Origin: a virus
Virus record (IMG/VR): IMGVR_UViG_3300017728_000061
Location: 1 to 30,891 of that record
Length of the DNA: 30,891 nucleotides
Strand: one strand, 5' to 3'
Shown here: positions 1 through 9,148 of the stretch, piece after piece
Layout of the letters: every line of letters begins with the position of its first letter
Position numbering within the stretch: the stretch's first letter is position 1
Program-made: the position numbers and the translations under genes
The notes under the pieces: generated by a model
What the model saw: the letters and a program-made list of their open reading frames with translations, nothing else
The model's database searches: none
Told to the model about the DNA's origin: nothing

Positions 1-123
1 AGCAGGAGACGCAGGAATCGACCAAAACGTTGCGACAGACGCACTAGTTATTTCTCTACCTCAGATTCATTCTGAAAATATAGGTTTAACATATTTATTT
101 AGAAATACAGGAGCAGACGGTAA
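1..123 (+). repeat. Terminal direct repeat, left copy
   Basis: Bases 1-123 are identical to 30769-30891. The decoration-like gene continues unbroken across the join, so this is most simply the overlap of a circular assembly, not a physical repeat at the virion ends. Confidence 0.95.
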
Positions 124-337
124 CAACATAATCACTTTAAGTCCACACTCTACAGATGGTTTTCACGGATCTATCGCTAACGCTGCAGCAGATTCTGTAG
201 CTAGTGGAGTAGTAGACAAAGATTGGGTAAACACTAAAGCAACTGCAAATAGTGGAGACTATGTAATAATCAGAGCCGTAGCTTTAACAAAGTGGTTTAT
301 CGTAGGCGGTGTCGGAATATGGGCATCTGAAGCATAA
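1..337 (+). CDS. Capsid decoration-type protein candidate (3' part, continues from 30686)
   Basis: This is the C-terminal part of a gene that starts at 30686 and crosses the circular junction; the joined protein is 139 aa. The frame enters at base 2 (codon GCA) and ends at TAA 335-337. The product is small, rich in Ala, Ser, Asn and Val, with no cysteine, and reads like a compact beta-rich structural protein. It lies between the scaffold-like gene (30060) and the major capsid gene (364), where siphoviruses often carry a head decoration or stabilisation protein. I do not recognise the family, so the decoration role is inferred from position alone. Confidence 0.6.
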   Translation, partial: AGDAGIDQNVATDALVISLPQIHSENIGLTYLFRNTGADGNNIITLSPHSTDGFHGSIANAAADSVASGVVDKDWVNTKATANSGDYVIIRAVALTKWFIVGGVGIWASEA

Positions 338-363
338 TAATTAATAAATAAATAAATAATAAA

Positions 364-1323
364 ATGAAAAGAAATATAAATTTAGCGACTACAACTTCGA
401 TAACTACAAGTTATTCCGGTGAGTTCGGAAATCAGTATATCGCTGCTGCTCTTCTTTCTGCGAGTACAATCAATGACGGAGGAATTACAGTAAAACCAAA
501 TATCAATTTTAGAGAAACTATTAAGAAAGTAGACACTGGGTCTTTAGTATCTGATGCTACTTGCGACTTTAACCCTAACTCTTCTATTACTCTTACTGAG
601 AGAATACTTGAGCCAGATAATTTACAAGTTAATTTACAAGTTTGTAAAAATGACTTTTTAAAAGATTGGGAAGCTCAATCTATGGGCTTTAGTGGATTTA
701 AAAATCTACCTCCTCAATTCTCAGATTTTATCTTAGCTCACGTTGCAGCAGAGATAGCTCAAAAAACTGAGCAAACGATCTGGAGAGGTGTAGCTGCAAA
801 TGTAGGAGAGTATGCAGGTTTAGTTACTTTAGCCGCAGCAGACGCTACAATTCCTGCAGCTCAAAAAATTGCTGCCGTAGGTGGTGGAGTTGACTCTGCA
901 AATGTAATAGCTCAAATGGGACTCGTAATTGACCAAATTCCTTCAGCTTTATATGGAAAAGAAGACTTGCACTTATACGTTTCACAAAATGTAGCTAGAG
1001 CTTATGTTAGAGCTTTAGGAGGTTTTGGAGCAAATGGACTAGGAGCAGCAGGTACTAACTCAATGGGAACTCAATGGTGGAATAACGGAAGTCTTTCTTT
1101 TGACGGAGTTAAAGTATTTGTAGCACAAGGAATGAATGACAATTCAATGATGGCTGCAGAGCGTTCAAACTTATACTTTGGAACTTCTTTAGTTGGAAAT
1201 ATGAATGAAGTAAAACTATTAGATATGAGCGATTTAGATGGCTCTTCTAATGTTAGAGTTATTTGCAGATTCTCTGGAACTGTGAACTATGGAATTGCTT
1301 CTGACATCGTAGTTTATTCTTAA
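364..1323 (+). CDS. Major capsid protein
   Basis: This 319-aa protein should form the head shell. Its N-terminal segment (NLATTTSITTSYSGEFG, residues 6-22), the middle stretch LPPQFSDFILAHVAAEIAQK (about residues 115-134) and the length match the capsid proteins I know from Bacteroidota siphophages. It sits just after the scaffold-like and decoration-like genes and is followed by an intrinsic terminator at 1346, as expected for the last gene of a strongly expressed head operon. The ATG follows an A+T-rich leader without a Shine-Dalgarno site. No N-terminal delta domain is evident, which fits use of a separate scaffold. Family assignment is from memory of homologues. Confidence 0.85.
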   Translation: MKRNINLATTTSITTSYSGEFGNQYIAAALLSASTINDGGITVKPNINFRETIKKVDTGSLVSDATCDFNPNSSITLTERILEPDNLQVNLQVCKNDFLKDWEAQSMGFSGFKNLPPQFSDFILAHVAAEIAQKTEQTIWRGVAANVGEYAGLVTLAAADATIPAAQKIAAVGGGVDSANVIAQMGLVIDQIPSALYGKEDLHLYVSQNVARAYVRALGGFGANGLGAAGTNSMGTQWWNNGSLSFDGVKVFVAQGMNDNSMMAAERSNLYFGTSLVGNMNEVKLLDMSDLDGSSNVRVICRFSGTVNYGIASDIVVYS

Positions 1324-1345
1324 TAATTAAATTAACCAAAATTTA

Positions 1346-1380
1346 GGGTAGGTGGGACAAACCTGCTTACCCTTTTTTTT
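1346..1380 (+). terminator. Intrinsic terminator after the capsid gene
   Basis: GGGTAGGTGGG pairs, with a few G-U wobbles, with CCTGCTTACCC across a short ACAAA loop, followed by eight T residues (1373-1380). It should end the head operon, with 1397 reached by readthrough or by its own promoter. Confidence 0.85.
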
Positions 1381-1396
1381 ATAAAAATATATATCA

Positions 1397-1927
1397 ATGA
1401 GTTGTTCAATATTAAGTACAGGTAGAAATCTACCTTGCATCAAAAGTGTTGGAGGCGTTAAGAGTATAATTTTAGCTGACTTTGGAACTTTAGGAAACTT
1501 ATCTGTTACTGGAGCTGAAGTTACTGCAATTAGCACGACACCTGCAGCCTATAAATACCTGGTAAAACCAGGCTCTTCTGGAATGGAGGAAACGATTACT
1601 GCTTCGGCAGAGAATGGTACGGTTTATTACGACCAAAATGTTACTGTTCAATTACAAAAATTAGACAAATTAACTCAAGCTGAATTACAGGACGTAGTCA
1701 AAGGAAACCCTCACGTTTTTGTAGAAGACTTTAACTCTAATACATTCCTAGTAGGAGCGTATAATGGAGCTGACGTTTCTGCAGGTACAATAGGAACTGG
1801 GACAGCCCTTGCAGATTTTACAGGATTTAATTTAACATTTACAGCTCAAGAGCAGTTACCAGCTTTTTTCTGTGCTAGTGCTGTAGTAAGTGCTTTACAA
1901 ATTGGAGCTGCAATAAGCCCAGTATAA
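1397..1927 (+). CDS. Putative tail tube / abundant structural protein
   Basis: A 176-aa protein rich in Thr, Ala, Gly and Val, with a beta-strand-like pattern. A recognisable C-terminal stretch (GFNLTFTAQEQLPAFFCASA, about residues 144-163) resembles structural proteins encoded beside the capsid gene in Bacteroidota phages. It is a single-gene unit between two intrinsic terminators (1346 and 1958), an arrangement typical of a virion protein made in high copy. No other gene in the genome is an obvious tail-tube candidate of the right size, so major tail tube is my preferred inference; a second capsid or head-surface protein is the alternative. Start ATG 1397 follows an A-rich leader. Confidence 0.6.
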   Translation: MSCSILSTGRNLPCIKSVGGVKSIILADFGTLGNLSVTGAEVTAISTTPAAYKYLVKPGSSGMEETITASAENGTVYYDQNVTVQLQKLDKLTQAELQDVVKGNPHVFVEDFNSNTFLVGAYNGADVSAGTIGTGTALADFTGFNLTFTAQEQLPAFFCASAVVSALQIGAAISPV

Positions 1928-1957
1928 TAAAGTTTTTTTCTGTGTTTAGTTTTGAAG

Positions 1958-1982
1958 TAGGGCGTAAAAGCCCTATTTCTTT
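1958..1982 (+). terminator. Intrinsic terminator
   Basis: A perfect 6-bp stem TAGGGC/GCCCTA with a GTAAAA loop, followed by TTTCTTT. It isolates the putative tube gene from the portal operon, which restarts at the late element at 2020. Confidence 0.85.
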
Positions 1983-2019
1983 ATGTAATAGTTTTATTTA
2001 TACAAAAACTAAAAAAATT

Positions 2020-2033
2020 ACGTTATACTATTA
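2020..2033 (+). promoter_or_regulatory. Late-gene element, copy 1 (ACGTTATACTATTA)
   Basis: A variant of the 14-bp element ACGTTATATAAGTA that recurs before five late units. It lies 9 bp upstream of ATG 2043, directly after a terminator, and is preceded by an A-rich run. Promoter function is inferred from its position and recurrence. Confidence 0.5.
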
Positions 2034-2042
2034 AAGGATAAA

Positions 2043-2462
2043 ATGATAGTTTTAACTACTACTACTACGGAACAAACTTTTGGCATAATACCCAGGGAGT
2101 ATGTAACTGACGCTACAATTTGTATAAGAGACGAAAGCACAAACGATGAGAATTGCGTTTTAACTTCTGGTAGTTTTTGGAATACATACAATGTAGATTG
2201 GGAACTTGCGACAAATGATTGGGAAGACGAAGTAGGAATTGTAATAACTAACGACACTATGTTTGTTACTATGAATTTAAACTTAATTGAGGGAAGGTTT
2301 TACGATATTAAAATAACTAATACAAGTGGAACTGTTATATTTAGAGATAAAATATTTTGTACAGATCAAACTATAGACCAAGAAACTAATAATTATTATG
2401 ATGTTAACCAAGGACAATATATTCAAAACACTTCAGGAAATAACGACTATATAATATTCTAA
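2043..2462 (+). CDS. Small structural protein of unknown role
   Basis: A 139-aa acidic protein with a run of threonines near its N-terminus (residues 5-9) and predicted beta-rich character (for example MFVTMNLNLIEGRFYDIKIT). It is the first gene after late element 1 and ends one base before the portal start codon, so the two are probably cotranscribed and translationally linked. The arrangement suggests a virion or head-assembly role. I do not recognise the family; a head-tail adaptor or minor capsid component are both possible. Confidence 0.6.
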   Translation: MIVLTTTTTEQTFGIIPREYVTDATICIRDESTNDENCVLTSGSFWNTYNVDWELATNDWEDEVGIVITNDTMFVTMNLNLIEGRFYDIKITNTSGTVIFRDKIFCTDQTIDQETNNYYDVNQGQYIQNTSGNNDYIIF

Positions 2463-2463
2463 T

Positions 2464-4422
2464 ATGAAAGTAAACTTTTTACAATTAAGCACCTATACAA
2501 CACCTGAAGTAAGAGAGGTAAACAACCAAGATTGGATACAATATGGAGCAGATAATAACTACTTTCAATTTTTGATTGATAGGTATAATGGGTCTGCTAC
2601 TAACAACGCTCTTATTAATGGTATTTCCCAAATGATAGTTGGACGTTATTTAGATGCTACAGACTCTAATAGAAAACCAGACGAGTATGCACAAATGAAA
2701 TCTATGATTTCTGAGGATATGCAAATGAAACTAGCTAGTGATTTAAAACTAATGGGTCAATGTGCTATCCAAGTTATTTATAGTCAAGATAGGTTAAGAA
2801 TAGCTCAAGTTGAGCACGTACCAATAGAGACTTTAAGGGCTGAAAAATGTAATGAAGAGGGAGAGATTCCAGCTTACTATTATTTTTATGATTGGGAAGA
2901 GTTCCAACAAGGTGATGAGCTAGAGAGAATACCAGTATTTGGGTCTTCTAATAGTGAAATGGAAATACTTTATATAAAACCTTATAGAGCTGGATTTAAA
3001 TATTATAGTCCTGTAGACTACCAAGGAGGAATACAATATGCTGAGCTAGAAGAGGAAATAGCTAACTATCACTTAAACAACATAATGAATGGTTTAGCAC
3101 CTTCAATGTTAATAAACTTTAATAATGGTACTCCAACTGAAGAGGAAAGAAATATTATAGAACAAAAAATTGCTGCAAAATACCAAGGGACTTCTAATGC
3201 TGGGCGTTATATACTAGCTTTTAATGACTCGGCAGACTCTGCAGCGACTATGGAGGCAGTTCAATTAAGTGATGCTCCACAACAATACGAGTTTTTATCT
3301 ACTGAGTCTATGAAAAAAATAATGGTAGCTCATAGAGTTACTAGTCCTATTTTATTTGGTATTAAGGATATGACTGGTTTTGGAAATAATGCAGAGGAAA
3401 TAGTTACAGCTAGTACTTTAATGGATAATACTGTTATAAGACCTTTTCAGCAACTTTTATTAAATGCTTTTGACGATATACTAGCTTACAATAAGATAGT
3501 CCTTAATTTATACTTTAAAACGCTCCAACCTTTAGAGTTTAACGACTTAACAAATGCTACTAATAAAGAACAAATAGAAGAGGAGACTGGACAAAAGTTT
3601 TCATTTTCAAAAGTAATTGATGGAAAAATAGCATACGAAACGATTGAGGAAGCTGAAAATAAAGCTAATGAAATAGGATGTATGGGCTATCACGAACACG
3701 AGCTAGATGGTAAAATTTATTATATGCCTTGTCAAACTCACGAAGAGTTAAAGGCTCCTTGTTGGAAAGGATATGAGCAAATAGGCACAAAAATAAAAGA
3801 TGGAAAAGAGGTTCCTAACTGCGTTCCTTTAAATGTAAACGAAGAGTTAACTAAAGCTATTTTAAGTGAGTTAGAAGGTAAGGGCGAAGACGAGGAAATA
3901 GAAGGCTACGAATTAATAGATTCAAGACCTGCTAATGACTATGACAAAATACTAAACCACTCTTTAAAATTTGCTATGGATTTAGCTACAGTACCTACTA
4001 GCACCCCCAACAAAAAAAGCTCTCAAGATACGAGTATAATAAAAGTGCGTTATAGGTATTACGGAAGTAATAATCCAGAAAGAGAATTTTGTCGTAAAAT
4101 GTGGTCAGCTAAAAAAGTTTATAGAATGGAGGACTTAGACAAAGAAAGTTCTGATAATCCTGGGTTCGGTCCTGGTGGTTCAAATTCTTATAATTTATGG
4201 CTTTACAAAGGAGGAGTTAATTGTCAACACTATTGGGAACGTAGAACATATTTAAGAAAAAACAACAAGAGAATTACAGTAGCAGAGGCTAGACGTAAAA
4301 TTGCAGCTTTAGACCCTAGTTTAAAAAAGGAAGCACAAATAGAAACTAATGTCCCTGAAGTTGCTCAAGTGGCTCAACCTAAAAATGATTGGTGGAGCTT
4401 AGACCCAAATTATAGAAAATAA
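2464..4422 (+). CDS. Portal protein with long Cys-containing C-terminal extension
   Basis: This 652-aa protein has an HK97/SPP1-like portal core over about residues 1-365, including RVTSPILFGIKDMTGFGNNA and a helical part (STLMDNTVIRPFQQLLLNAF) resembling the portal crown/stem region. It should form the dodecameric ring through which DNA is packaged and to which the tail attaches. Beyond the core are three short modules: GYHEHELDGKIYYMPC near residues 407-424, CWKGYEQIGTKIKDGKEVPN near 433-452, and an Arg/Tyr/Cys-rich tail from about 528 (REFCRKMW, NPGFGPGG, LYKGGVNCQHYWERR). I recall similar modules on other Bacteroidota phage head proteins; their function is unknown. Neighbours are a small structural gene (1 bp upstream) and a connector (4 bp downstream). 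Confidence 0.85.
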   Translation: MKVNFLQLSTYTTPEVREVNNQDWIQYGADNNYFQFLIDRYNGSATNNALINGISQMIVGRYLDATDSNRKPDEYAQMKSMISEDMQMKLASDLKLMGQCAIQVIYSQDRLRIAQVEHVPIETLRAEKCNEEGEIPAYYYFYDWEEFQQGDELERIPVFGSSNSEMEILYIKPYRAGFKYYSPVDYQGGIQYAELEEEIANYHLNNIMNGLAPSMLINFNNGTPTEEERNIIEQKIAAKYQGTSNAGRYILAFNDSADSAATMEAVQLSDAPQQYEFLSTESMKKIMVAHRVTSPILFGIKDMTGFGNNAEEIVTASTLMDNTVIRPFQQLLLNAFDDILAYNKIVLNLYFKTLQPLEFNDLTNATNKEQIEEETGQKFSFSKVIDGKIAYETIEEAENKANEIGCMGYHEHELDGKIYYMPCQTHEELKAPCWKGYEQIGTKIKDGKEVPNCVPLNVNEELTKAILSELEGKGEDEEIEGYELIDSRPANDYDKILNHSLKFAMDLATVPTSTPNKKSSQDTSIIKVRYRYYGSNNPEREFCRKMWSAKKVYRMEDLDKESSDNPGFGPGGSNSYNLWLYKGGVNCQHYWERRTYLRKNNKRITVAEARRKIAALDPSLKKEAQIETNVPEVAQVAQPKNDWWSLDPNYRK

Positions 4423-4426
4423 AGAT

Positions 4427-4942
4427 ATGGCTACAGCATTATTTATATCGAGAACAGACTTAGTAAGAAACTCCATAATTGATGGGTCAGTAGACGCAGA
4501 TTTGCTTTTACCTTTTGTCAAGATTGCACAACAAATGCACATCCAAAATTATCTAGGTACAGATCTATACAACCAAATTTCAGAAATGATTACTAATGGA
4601 ACTTTAACACACGCAGCAAATCCTGACTATTTTTATTTAGTTAACGAATACGTGCAGCCAATGTTAATAATGTTTAGTATGGTCGATTTCCTTCCTTTCT
4701 CAAATTACGCTACAAAACAAGGAGGCACTTATAGGCATCGTTCAGAAAACGCAGACTTACCCACAAAAGATGAGATTGATTTTCTAGTACAAAAATATAG
4801 AGACTTTGCAGATTTCTATACTAGAAGGTTTATAGACTATATGAATTTTAACGCTTCAACAAAGTTTCCAAAGTACTACTCGAATAGTAATGACGATATG
4901 TACCCTGATACTGAAGCTAATTGGGTAGGATGGGTATTATGA
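4427..4942 (+). CDS. Head-tail connector / adaptor protein (DUF6712-like)
   Basis: A 171-aa, mostly helical protein following the portal by 4 bp. The segment FVKIAQQMHIQNYLGTDLYN (about residues 30-49) and the overall pattern fit the small connector-type proteins (gp6/gp15-like adaptors) encoded after the portal in many siphophages, including a Bacteroidota group I recall as DUF6712. Its role would be to extend the portal ring toward the tail. It ends with GWVL, and its TGA overlaps the ATG of a possible 30-aa gene (4939) in an ATGA arrangement. The connector role rests on position and helical content. Confidence 0.65.
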   Translation: MATALFISRTDLVRNSIIDGSVDADLLLPFVKIAQQMHIQNYLGTDLYNQISEMITNGTLTHAANPDYFYLVNEYVQPMLIMFSMVDFLPFSNYATKQGGTYRHRSENADLPTKDEIDFLVQKYRDFADFYTRRFIDYMNFNASTKFPKYYSNSNDDMYPDTEANWVGWVL

Positions 4943-5031
4943 AAAAAGAATATAATATAAAAAAAACAAACTTTAAAAAGTTATTAGTTTATCTAAAAAA
5001 AATAAAAAATGAGTACACTAACAGGAAATAA
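4939..5031 (+). CDS. Possible 30-aa basic peptide overlapping the fibre start
   Basis: An ATGA overlap with the connector stop opens a 30-codon frame, MKKEYNIKKTNFKKLL then VYLKKIKNEYTNRK. The peptide is very basic and its end overlaps the first 23 bp of the fibre gene. The coupling geometry is what a real gene would show, but in such A-rich DNA a short Lys-rich frame can arise by chance. It may instead serve only to couple translation into the fibre gene. Confidence 0.3.
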   Translation: MKKEYNIKKTNFKKLLVYLKKIKNEYTNRK

Positions 5032-8000
5032 AATAAGTTTAACGTATAAAAGTTTATTTAAAACTGCAGATAATGACGTTTTAACTGCAGCTTTAAAACA
5101 AATGTCGGATGGGTTAGGGAATAATTCAGGTGTATATTTAAACACAGGCGGAGACCTCAAGTCTACTGGAACGTTAGAATTTGCTAATTTTAAAGGCACT
5201 TCTACTGCAGTAACTATCAATAAACTTGTTAATGAGGCAGACGGCATATCTAATAATGATAATGACACTTCCCTTCCTACTTCGGCAGCAGTAAAAGATT
5301 ATGTGGATACTCACGTAACGAGTCAAGATTTAGATTTTTCAGATGGAACTACTCAAAGTGCAGTTGACTTAGACTCTCAAGTTTTTGCTATTGTAGGAAC
5401 GACTAACGAAATTGAAACTACTGCAAGTGGTCAACAATTACAAATAGGTTTACCAAATAGCGTTACTATTAGTGGAACTTATACTGGTGCTACTTTCTCA
5501 GGAGACCTTAATGGAACTATTAATACTGCTACTACAGCTACTACTCAATCTGCTGGTGATAATTCAACTAAGGTAGCTACAACTGCCTACGTTGACACTT
5601 TAGACGCAGCGAGTGATTTAGACTTTAGTGGAACTACTGGAACTGGAGACGTAAACTTAAACACGCAAACTTTTGCTGTAACTGGTACTACCAATCAAAT
5701 AACAACTGCAGCTTCAAACCAAGGGTTACAAATTTCTTTACTTTCTACTGGGGTTACAATGCCTAATAATTCTGTAGCTACTACTCAAAGTGCTGGAGAC
5801 AATTCAACAAAATTAGCCACGACTGCGTATGTAGATGTATTAGATGCTGCAAGTGATCTGGATATAGCTGGAGACTCTGGTACTGGTGATGTTAATTTAA
5901 ATACTCAAACGTTTACTCTTTCAGGGACTACAAACCAAGTAACAACTGCAGTAAGTGGTCAAACTGCTACGTTTAGTTTACCCTCTACAATTCATAGAAA
6001 CCTACAAGGAAATGTAATTGGAGACCTTACAGGAAATGCAGATACTGCTACTAAATGGCAAACTGCAAGAAATCTTAGTGTAAGTGGGGAAGCTACTGGG
6101 ACTCTTTCAAATGTAGATGGGTCTTCGGCAGTAAGTGGAGCTGTAACTTTAACTAACTCTGCTGTAATAGGAAAAGTATTAACTGGTCTTCCTACTCCTG
6201 CTGCAGGAAATATACAACCTTCAGATTCAATATTAGAAGCCTTTGGTAAACTACAATCTCAAGTTAGTTCTATTTCTAGTGGATTAATATTCAAAGGAAG
6301 TTGGGACGCAGACACTAACACACCTACTTTAACAAGTGGAGGAGGCGAAGTAGAGTCAGGAACTACAGACGGAGCTACAACTGCTTTTAAACTTATAGAC
6401 TCAAGCCAAAACTTTAACACTACAGTAAGTATAGGAAATAAAGTAATTAACCAAGTAGATGGCACTACAGCTTTAGTAACTGTTATTGATAGTAATACTC
6501 AGTTAACTTTAGATACAAATATTATGCTAACTGGTGAAGCCTATACAATAGATGCCAGCCCTTTTATTCCTCAAGGAAATTATTACGTAGTAAACTACGC
6601 AGGAAATACTAATTTAAATGGAACTACTGATTGGTCTATTGGAGACTGGGTTATAGCTGACGCTGATAATCGTTGGTCGAAATTAGACCATTCACAAGTA
6701 GATGGACAAGGTAGTCCAGGACACCTACCAGTATTTGCTACTGCTACAACTATAGGAGACTCTATAGTTTCTCAAGCTGGAACTGCTTTAACTATTACAG
6801 GCTCAGCTACTACTACTCTAGGATTATCTAGTACTGGAAACTTTGCAGTTAATACTAATAAATTTACTGCTAACGCTACGACAGGAAATACTGCCTTCAT
6901 AGGCGACTTAGCAATTAATACAAATAAGTTTACAGTAAATGCTACAAGTGGAAATACTTTAGTTGCAGGAACTTTAAATTCTGGTGCTATAACTTCAACA
7001 GGAAATGTAACAATACCAAATGGGTTAATATCTACAATAGGAGGAAATAATTTAAGTATCTCAGGAAGTGTTGCTGACCACGCAGGATTAAGTTTTGCGA
7101 CCAATACTATTATTCCTATGGTACAATCAGCAGAAACCAATAATATAGTTGATATAGGACAAAATGGAAATGCTTTTAAAGACCTTTATTTAGGTGGACA
7201 AATAACATCAACAGGAACAGGAACTTCTGCTTTTAGTGGTGCTGTGAATGTTACTAGTATGCTAAAAATAACTTATCCTGATATTTCAACAGGAGAAAAT
7301 AAAGGATTAGCAATTGTAAATTCTAATTCAAGTGGTCAACAATGGAATTTAACAACAGGTAGAACAGGACAAGAAAACACATCTTTTGTAATTAGAGATT
7401 CAAGTAATAATGTAGATGCAATAGTTATAAATGAACAAACAACCGGAACAACACCTTTAATTACTGTTGCTAATGGTGGTAATACAACTTTTGTAGGAAA
7501 TGTAGATATAAATGGTGCAGGTAATAATTCTATTGCAGGTGATTTATATTTTGGTGTTAATGCTGATATATTTAAAAGTTCAGGAACATTAGGTATAAAT
7601 GCTGATAACTCAACTTTTGCAGGAAGTATAACAAGTACTACTTCAAGTTTTGTTAGTACAGTAGCAGGAACAACAGTAATTAGTTCAGAAGGTAATTATG
7701 CAAGTAGTGGTTCAGTAAAATTATTTGAAGCAAAAAGGTCAGGCGGTGCAGTAGCAGGAAATTGGAGTTATGATGATGCTACAACCTCAATGTCTATTGG
7801 AACAAGTACCTCGCATTCATTTGCTATTAAAACTGCTAATACTCCAAGATTAACAATAGACAGTTCAGGGAACGTAGGAATAAATGGTACGCCTACTGCT
7901 AAACTTCAAGTAAATGGAGATATAAAAATAGGTTCAGGAGGTGGTTCGGGTACTGATTCAAATAATATGAGTATTCAAGTAAGTAATTCAACTTATGGTG

Positions 8001-9130
8001 ATACTGCAAATTTAGGAATACTTGTTAGAAATAATGGTTCAAATGGACAGTTTGCTCAAATAGGGTTTGGTTATTCTGAAACAAAATGCCCTGTAGTTAT
8101 TGGCTCTGTTATTACAGATGGTGGTGGTGCTACAAAAGGCGATTTTATAATAGGTACAAGAAGCACAACAACGGGTACTGATGCTCCTACAGAAAGAATG
8201 CGTATAGACAGTTCTGGAAACGTAGGAATTGGAGGAGGTGCAATTACTTCTCCGACAGGTGTAGGAACATTTTTAAATATAACAGGTAGAAATGGTATAG
8301 GTGGTGGAACAGCAGGAATTGTATTAAAAGATTATGATGATGAAGGTTGGGATATATGGAATAGTGGAGGAGTATTAAATTTTAGATATAATAATGGTGC
8401 AGGTAGTGCTACTAATGGTTTAAATATAAGCACAACAGGTACTGCTACTTTTGCAGGAAATACAAGTGCTAATGTTGTTACTGCACGAGACAATATGTAT
8501 GTACATCTAGGTCAACTTTACATAGGTGCAGATAATGGAAGCACAGATAATACTTTTAGACAAGCAGTTACTTCTGGTGCATATAAAATAGAATCTCGAG
8601 AAAGTGGAACTTGGACTCAGAGATTAATGATAGATACTGTTGGAGATTTAACTGTACCAGGAAATATATTTGCATCAAGCGGAATTCATATAGGTGGAAC
8701 AGGGAGTGCTAATAATTTAGATGATTATGAAGAAGGAAGTTGGACTCCTGTTGCACAAGATTTTAGTGGGAACAATGCTACTATTGATGCAACTAATAGT
8801 GTTGGAGTTTATACTAAAATTGGAGATTTAGTTTATTGGAGATGCACAATTCAAATGTCATCAAAAGGAAGTATGGTAGCAGGAGACACATTTAAAGTTT
8901 CAGGTTTCCCATTTACAAGTACTTCTATTGCAGGAAATTGGTATCGCCCAAGTTCTGCTATAATAAAACAAGTTAATTTTGATGGGTTTGTTAATTTTAG
9001 TTGGGTTTCAAATTCTACTTATGGGTATATGTTTGATAGTAGAACAGGAGCTGCAGGAACTACAATTCCTGTTAGTGATATATCAGACAATTCTGCGATG
9101 AGTTTTAGTGGAGTAAGTAAAGTACAATAA
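5009..9130 (+). CDS. Tail fibre / receptor-binding protein with ~80-aa repeats
   Basis: At 1373 aa this is the largest protein, almost entirely Thr/Ser/Asn/Gly-rich, as in trimeric beta-helical fibres. Residues about 90-340 hold three repeats of about 80 aa, each with a YVD...DLD motif, a strand like VNLNTQTFAVTGTTNQI and an LQI end; the two best copies start at residues 178 and 258. The middle holds short repeats (INTNKFT, NATTGNT) and IDSSGNVGI motifs common in phage fibres (near 8204-8229). The C-terminus carries DDYEEGSWTP and then YTKIGDLVYW, a tip module I know from many marine phage fibres. Codon use changes near 7.2 kb, suggesting the distal half was exchanged between phages. The likely job is host recognition. 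Confidence 0.85.
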   Translation: MSTLTGNKISLTYKSLFKTADNDVLTAALKQMSDGLGNNSGVYLNTGGDLKSTGTLEFANFKGTSTAVTINKLVNEADGISNNDNDTSLPTSAAVKDYVDTHVTSQDLDFSDGTTQSAVDLDSQVFAIVGTTNEIETTASGQQLQIGLPNSVTISGTYTGATFSGDLNGTINTATTATTQSAGDNSTKVATTAYVDTLDAASDLDFSGTTGTGDVNLNTQTFAVTGTTNQITTAASNQGLQISLLSTGVTMPNNSVATTQSAGDNSTKLATTAYVDVLDAASDLDIAGDSGTGDVNLNTQTFTLSGTTNQVTTAVSGQTATFSLPSTIHRNLQGNVIGDLTGNADTATKWQTARNLSVSGEATGTLSNVDGSSAVSGAVTLTNSAVIGKVLTGLPTPAAGNIQPSDSILEAFGKLQSQVSSISSGLIFKGSWDADTNTPTLTSGGGEVESGTTDGATTAFKLIDSSQNFNTTVSIGNKVINQVDGTTALVTVIDSNTQLTLDTNIMLTGEAYTIDASPFIPQGNYYVVNYAGNTNLNGTTDWSIGDWVIADADNRWSKLDHSQVDGQGSPGHLPVFATATTIGDSIVSQAGTALTITGSATTTLGLSSTGNFAVNTNKFTANATTGNTAFIGDLAINTNKFTVNATSGNTLVAGTLNSGAITSTGNVTIPNGLISTIGGNNLSISGSVADHAGLSFATNTIIPMVQSAETNNIVDIGQNGNAFKDLYLGGQITSTGTGTSAFSGAVNVTSMLKITYPDISTGENKGLAIVNSNSSGQQWNLTTGRTGQENTSFVIRDSSNNVDAIVINEQTTGTTPLITVANGGNTTFVGNVDINGAGNNSIAGDLYFGVNADIFKSSGTLGINADNSTFAGSITSTTSSFVSTVAGTTVISSEGNYASSGSVKLFEAKRSGGAVAGNWSYDDATTSMSIGTSTSHSFAIKTANTPRLTIDSSGNVGINGTPTAKLQVNGDIKIGSGGGSGTDSNNMSIQVSNSTYGDTANLGILVRNNGSNGQFAQIGFGYSETKCPVVIGSVITDGGGATKGDFIIGTRSTTTGTDAPTERMRIDSSGNVGIGGGAITSPTGVGTFLNITGRNGIGGGTAGIVLKDYDDEGWDIWNSGGVLNFRYNNGAGSATNGLNISTTGTATFAGNTSANVVTARDNMYVHLGQLYIGADNGSTDNTFRQAVTSGAYKIESRESGTWTQRLMIDTVGDLTVPGNIFASSGIHIGGTGSANNLDDYEEGSWTPVAQDFSGNNATIDATNSVGVYTKIGDLVYWRCTIQMSSKGSMVAGDTFKVSGFPFTSTSIAGNWYRPSSAIIKQVNFDGFVNFSWVSNSTYGYMFDSRTGAAGTTIPVSDISDNSAMSFSGVSKVQ

Positions 9131-9148
9131 TAATTTAAAATAAATAAA

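Noticed and set aside
1-123. 123-bp terminal repeat as physical virion ends
   Set aside because: A coding frame continues perfectly across the junction, and the repeat sits in the middle of a structural gene, so an assembly overlap from a circular or permuted genome is simpler.
3203-3222. A match to the late element (CGTTATATACTAG) inside the portal gene
   Set aside because: It lies within coding sequence for GRYILAF, far from any start codon, and is a partial match only.
6772-7140. Open frame of 122 codons on the - strand
   Set aside because: A shadow of the Thr/Ser-rich fibre gene; no leader or neighbouring gene on that strand, and the + strand protein is clearly real. The same applies to the other - strand frames.
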